From Gemmatimonadota bacterium (GTDB lineage: Bacteria > Gemmatimonadota > Gemmatimonadetes > Longimicrobiales > UBA6960), in assembly GCA_002712565.1 (NCBI GenBank), contig PAUA01000010.1, positions 1-6,749 on the forward strand: 6,749 nucleotides of DNA, in the 5' to 3' direction. The notes beneath the pieces were generated by a model. The model worked only from the letters and a program-made list of their open reading frames with translations. It ran no database searches and was not told the origin of the DNA. Shown piece by piece: positions 5,290-6,749 of the stretch. The position numbers were made by a program, and so were the translations under genes. Position 1 is the first letter of the stretch. Each line of letters starts with the position of its first letter.

Positions 5290-5317
5290 TCCAGAATGCC
5301 TAATATGTGGATGTCAA
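5288..5317 (-). promoter_or_regulatory. Candidate thiD promoter overlapping the bioY start
   Basis: On the minus strand a consensus TTGACA (5317-5312) is followed after 18 bases by TGGAAT (5293-5288), four of six matches to the -10 consensus. The thiD ATG begins eight bases further on, so the leader would be about one or two bases. The box overlaps the bioY promoter and start codon, so the two promoters could compete. Confidence 0.4.
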
Positions 5318-5940
5318 ACATCCTAACTCGAATGGATATCCCTCGCGCTATGGTAACGAATATTGCTGCCGTACATCAGCCTACCACTGCCATACGGTGG
5401 GCCACTGTTTTTCTGTTTGTGGCGCTCACTGCAGCAACTTCACAAATCAGTTTGCCACTGCCTTTCACACCCGTGCCAATGACCATACAGCCGATGATCG
5501 TGCTCCTCAGTGGTGCCGTGCTCGGTTCACGTCTGGGTGCTAGCTGTCAGTTTCTTTACTTGGCCATCGGGATTGCTGGGCTACCGGCATTCGCGGCAAG
5601 TCCGTTGCTCGCGCCAGGTCTGGGACGACTGCTCGGTCCGACAGCCGGTTACCTCATGAGTTATCCGATAGCTGCTCTAGTGGTCGGAGTTCTCGTTGAA
5701 CGAGGTTTCAACCAATACTTTCTAACCCGGTTCATCTCGATGGGTGTCGGGCTCTGCCTGATCTTTGCGGGTGGTGTAACTTGGTTAACCTGGAGTCCAT
5801 GGACTCAGATGAGTTTTGGCACGGCGCTAGGGTTTGGGTTCTACCCATTTGTGCTTGTAGATCTAATTAAGCTTGGCTTCGCGGCGGCGATTCTGCCTGT
5901 GCTAACTCGGATGATCGGGAATTCGAGCGTCCGACATTAA
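5296..5940 (+). CDS. bioY: Biotin transporter substrate-binding subunit BioY
   Basis: BioY is the membrane S-component that binds biotin, either alone or with the energy-coupling module EcfA/EcfT. From ATG 5296 the protein has 214 residues. About six hydrophobic segments can be seen, for example 37-50, 66-78, 84-100, 116-134, 146-163 and 176-204. Family motifs are SQISLPLPFTPVPMTIQ (49-65) and LGPTAGYLMSYPIAALVVG (113-131), the latter close to the GPTGGYLxGFP signature. The frame is open back to 5212, but that would overlap thiD by 68 bases. ATG 5296, directly behind a -10 box, is preferred. ATG 5332 and 5350 (196 residues) are possible, but none has a ribosome binding site. No bioM/bioN-like genes are visible. 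The next gene, 81 bases downstream, has its own ribosome binding site. Confidence 0.92.
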   Translation: MPNMWMSNILTRMDIPRAMVTNIAAVHQPTTAIRWATVFLFVALTAATSQISLPLPFTPVPMTIQPMIVLLSGAVLGSRLGASCQFLYLAIGIAGLPAFAASPLLAPGLGRLLGPTAGYLMSYPIAALVVGVLVERGFNQYFLTRFISMGVGLCLIFAGGVTWLTWSPWTQMSFGTALGFGFYPFVLVDLIKLGFAAAILPVLTRMIGNSSVRH

Positions 5941-6021
5941 GGGATCGTGTGAACAGAGATGACTTTGTTTCATTCGACATCTCGAACGCACGAGTGGAAT
6001 TGAAAGTAGGGAGACTGATAG

Positions 6022-6749
6022 ATGGTAATCAAGACAGTTGCTAGCCTTGTTCTATTGATGGCATCAATTGTGACGTTAGCTTGCGAATCAAAGGCGCCTA
6101 GCGTTTCCCCAATCGAGATTACCGCGCTAATAGGGCAGATGCGTGACATGGCGTGGACCGAAGAGGTTGCACAGGCTCAGGTGCTGATCGAGCAACAACG
6201 CAGCCATCACGATCAGTCATCAACGGGATGGCTTGTTGCTGCTTCTTGGCTCGGGCGTGGGGCCAGTTTCACGGAGCAGTGGGATGTAGCCGAGCAATAT
6301 GCACGTGAGGCGTACGACGGGAGCGTAGTCTTACTCAGCGATCGAGCGTTGGATGCAGAATCTCAACTTCCCACTGCGCTGGGAGCTGGGATAGAAGTGC
6401 TCAGTCGTGCGCTAGATGCAAAGGGAGATCGAGCGGGTGCGTTGGAGTTTCTACGTGGTGCACATGAGAGTTACAAAGGAAGCAGCCTTGAGACGCGTAT
6501 CCAGAAGAACGTGTTATTGCTCAGCCTGAAGGGGCAACCTTTTCCTTCACTCGATGTTGAACATTATCTCGGCGAATCGACACCGGTATCGTCAGAAAAT
6601 CTAAAAGACAAGGTTGTTGTGGCATTCTTCTGGGCCCATTGGTGTCCAGATTGTAAGCAGCAGTTGCCAATTTTAGAGCAATTACATACACAGTACGGTG
6701 ACCAAAAGCTTGCGATTATTGGTCCGACACAGCTTTATGGCTATATGTC
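6022..6749 (+). CDS. TlpA/thioredoxin-fold lipoprotein with N-terminal helical domain (3' end cut off)
   Basis: The frame is open from ATG 6022 to the window edge (242 codons visible). AGGGAG (6008-6013) lies eight bases before the start. Residues 1-20 are a signal sequence, and VTLAC gives a probable lipidated Cys21, so the protein is expected outside the cytoplasm. Residues about 30-165 are mainly helical, with pieces such as WDVAEQYAREAYDG (87-100) and GDRAGALEFLRGAHESY (135-151) that look like tetratricopeptide repeats. From GQPFPSLDV (171-179) a thioredoxin fold begins, with FFWAHWCPDCKQQLPILEQL (202-221), whose redox pair is Cys208 and Cys211 in a CPDC motif. The expected role is disulfide exchange in the envelope, as in TlpA/ResA-type proteins; the partner is unknown. 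The conserved cis-proline strand should lie beyond the edge. Confidence 0.85.
   Translation, partial: MVIKTVASLVLLMASIVTLACESKAPSVSPIEITALIGQMRDMAWTEEVAQAQVLIEQQRSHHDQSSTGWLVAASWLGRGASFTEQWDVAEQYAREAYDGSVVLLSDRALDAESQLPTALGAGIEVLSRALDAKGDRAGALEFLRGAHESYKGSSLETRIQKNVLLLSLKGQPFPSLDVEHYLGESTPVSSENLKDKVVVAFFWAHWCPDCKQQLPILEQLHTQYGDQKLAIIGPTQLYGYM

Noticed and set aside
5212..5295. Upstream extension of bioY to the first ATG of its frame
   Set aside because: It would overlap the first 68 bases of thiD in antisense, and it adds a Pro/Arg-rich stretch unlike BioY N-termini.
5280..5330. TPP riboswitch in front of thiD
   Set aside because: There are only 16 bases before the divergent bioY start, and no thi-box sequence is present.
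5941..6021. Promoter between bioY and the thioredoxin-like gene
   Set aside because: I could not find a convincing pair of hexamers. CTCG and CGAG around a six-base gap is too short to call an operator. Only the AGGGAG ribosome binding site is supported.

Overview
The window is an ordinary-looking bacterial chromosomal segment, about 50% G+C outside one GC-rich gene. It carries cofactor genes (molybdopterin, thiamine, biotin) interleaved with exported enzymes. Several products have N-terminal signal sequences with a Cys in a lipobox-like position, and one is a TlpA/thioredoxin-like protein. That suggests a Gram-negative-type cell envelope. I cannot name the lineage from the sequence. An Acidobacteriota-like genome is only a guess.

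Layout: (1) 1-468, minus strand: moaE, truncated at its C-terminus by the window edge. (2) 469-804: a gene-poor stretch with a dispersed repeat, a good sigma-70-type promoter, a possible 22-codon leader ORF and a small hairpin. (3) 805-2178, plus: a secreted CapA/PGA_cap-type metallophosphatase-fold protein. (4) 2156-2290, minus: a 44-residue single-span membrane or secreted peptide gene. (5) 2437-3588, plus: a lipoprotein-like cyclase-family hydrolase, preceded by a promoter related to that of the CapA gene. (6) 3589-3705: a junction zone containing a displaced copy of the thiD 3' end and a second copy of the dispersed repeat. (7) 3706-4470, minus: a class I SAM methyltransferase. (8) 4488-5279, minus: thiD. 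(9) 5296-5940, plus: bioY, divergent from thiD with only 16 bp between the start codons. (10) 6022 to the window end, plus: a thioredoxin-fold lipoprotein with a CPDC motif.

The vitamin genes belong to known routes: MoaE makes molybdopterin, ThiD phosphorylates the pyrimidine moiety of thiamine, and BioY captures biotin. The exported proteins have no evident link to them. The structurally most interesting parts are three. The thiD tail is duplicated on either side of the methyltransferase. The cyclase gene has an abrupt change of base composition after its signal peptide. The thiD/bioY start region is extremely compact and looks leaderless. I found no CRISPR array, rRNA, tRNA, transposase or obvious defence system.
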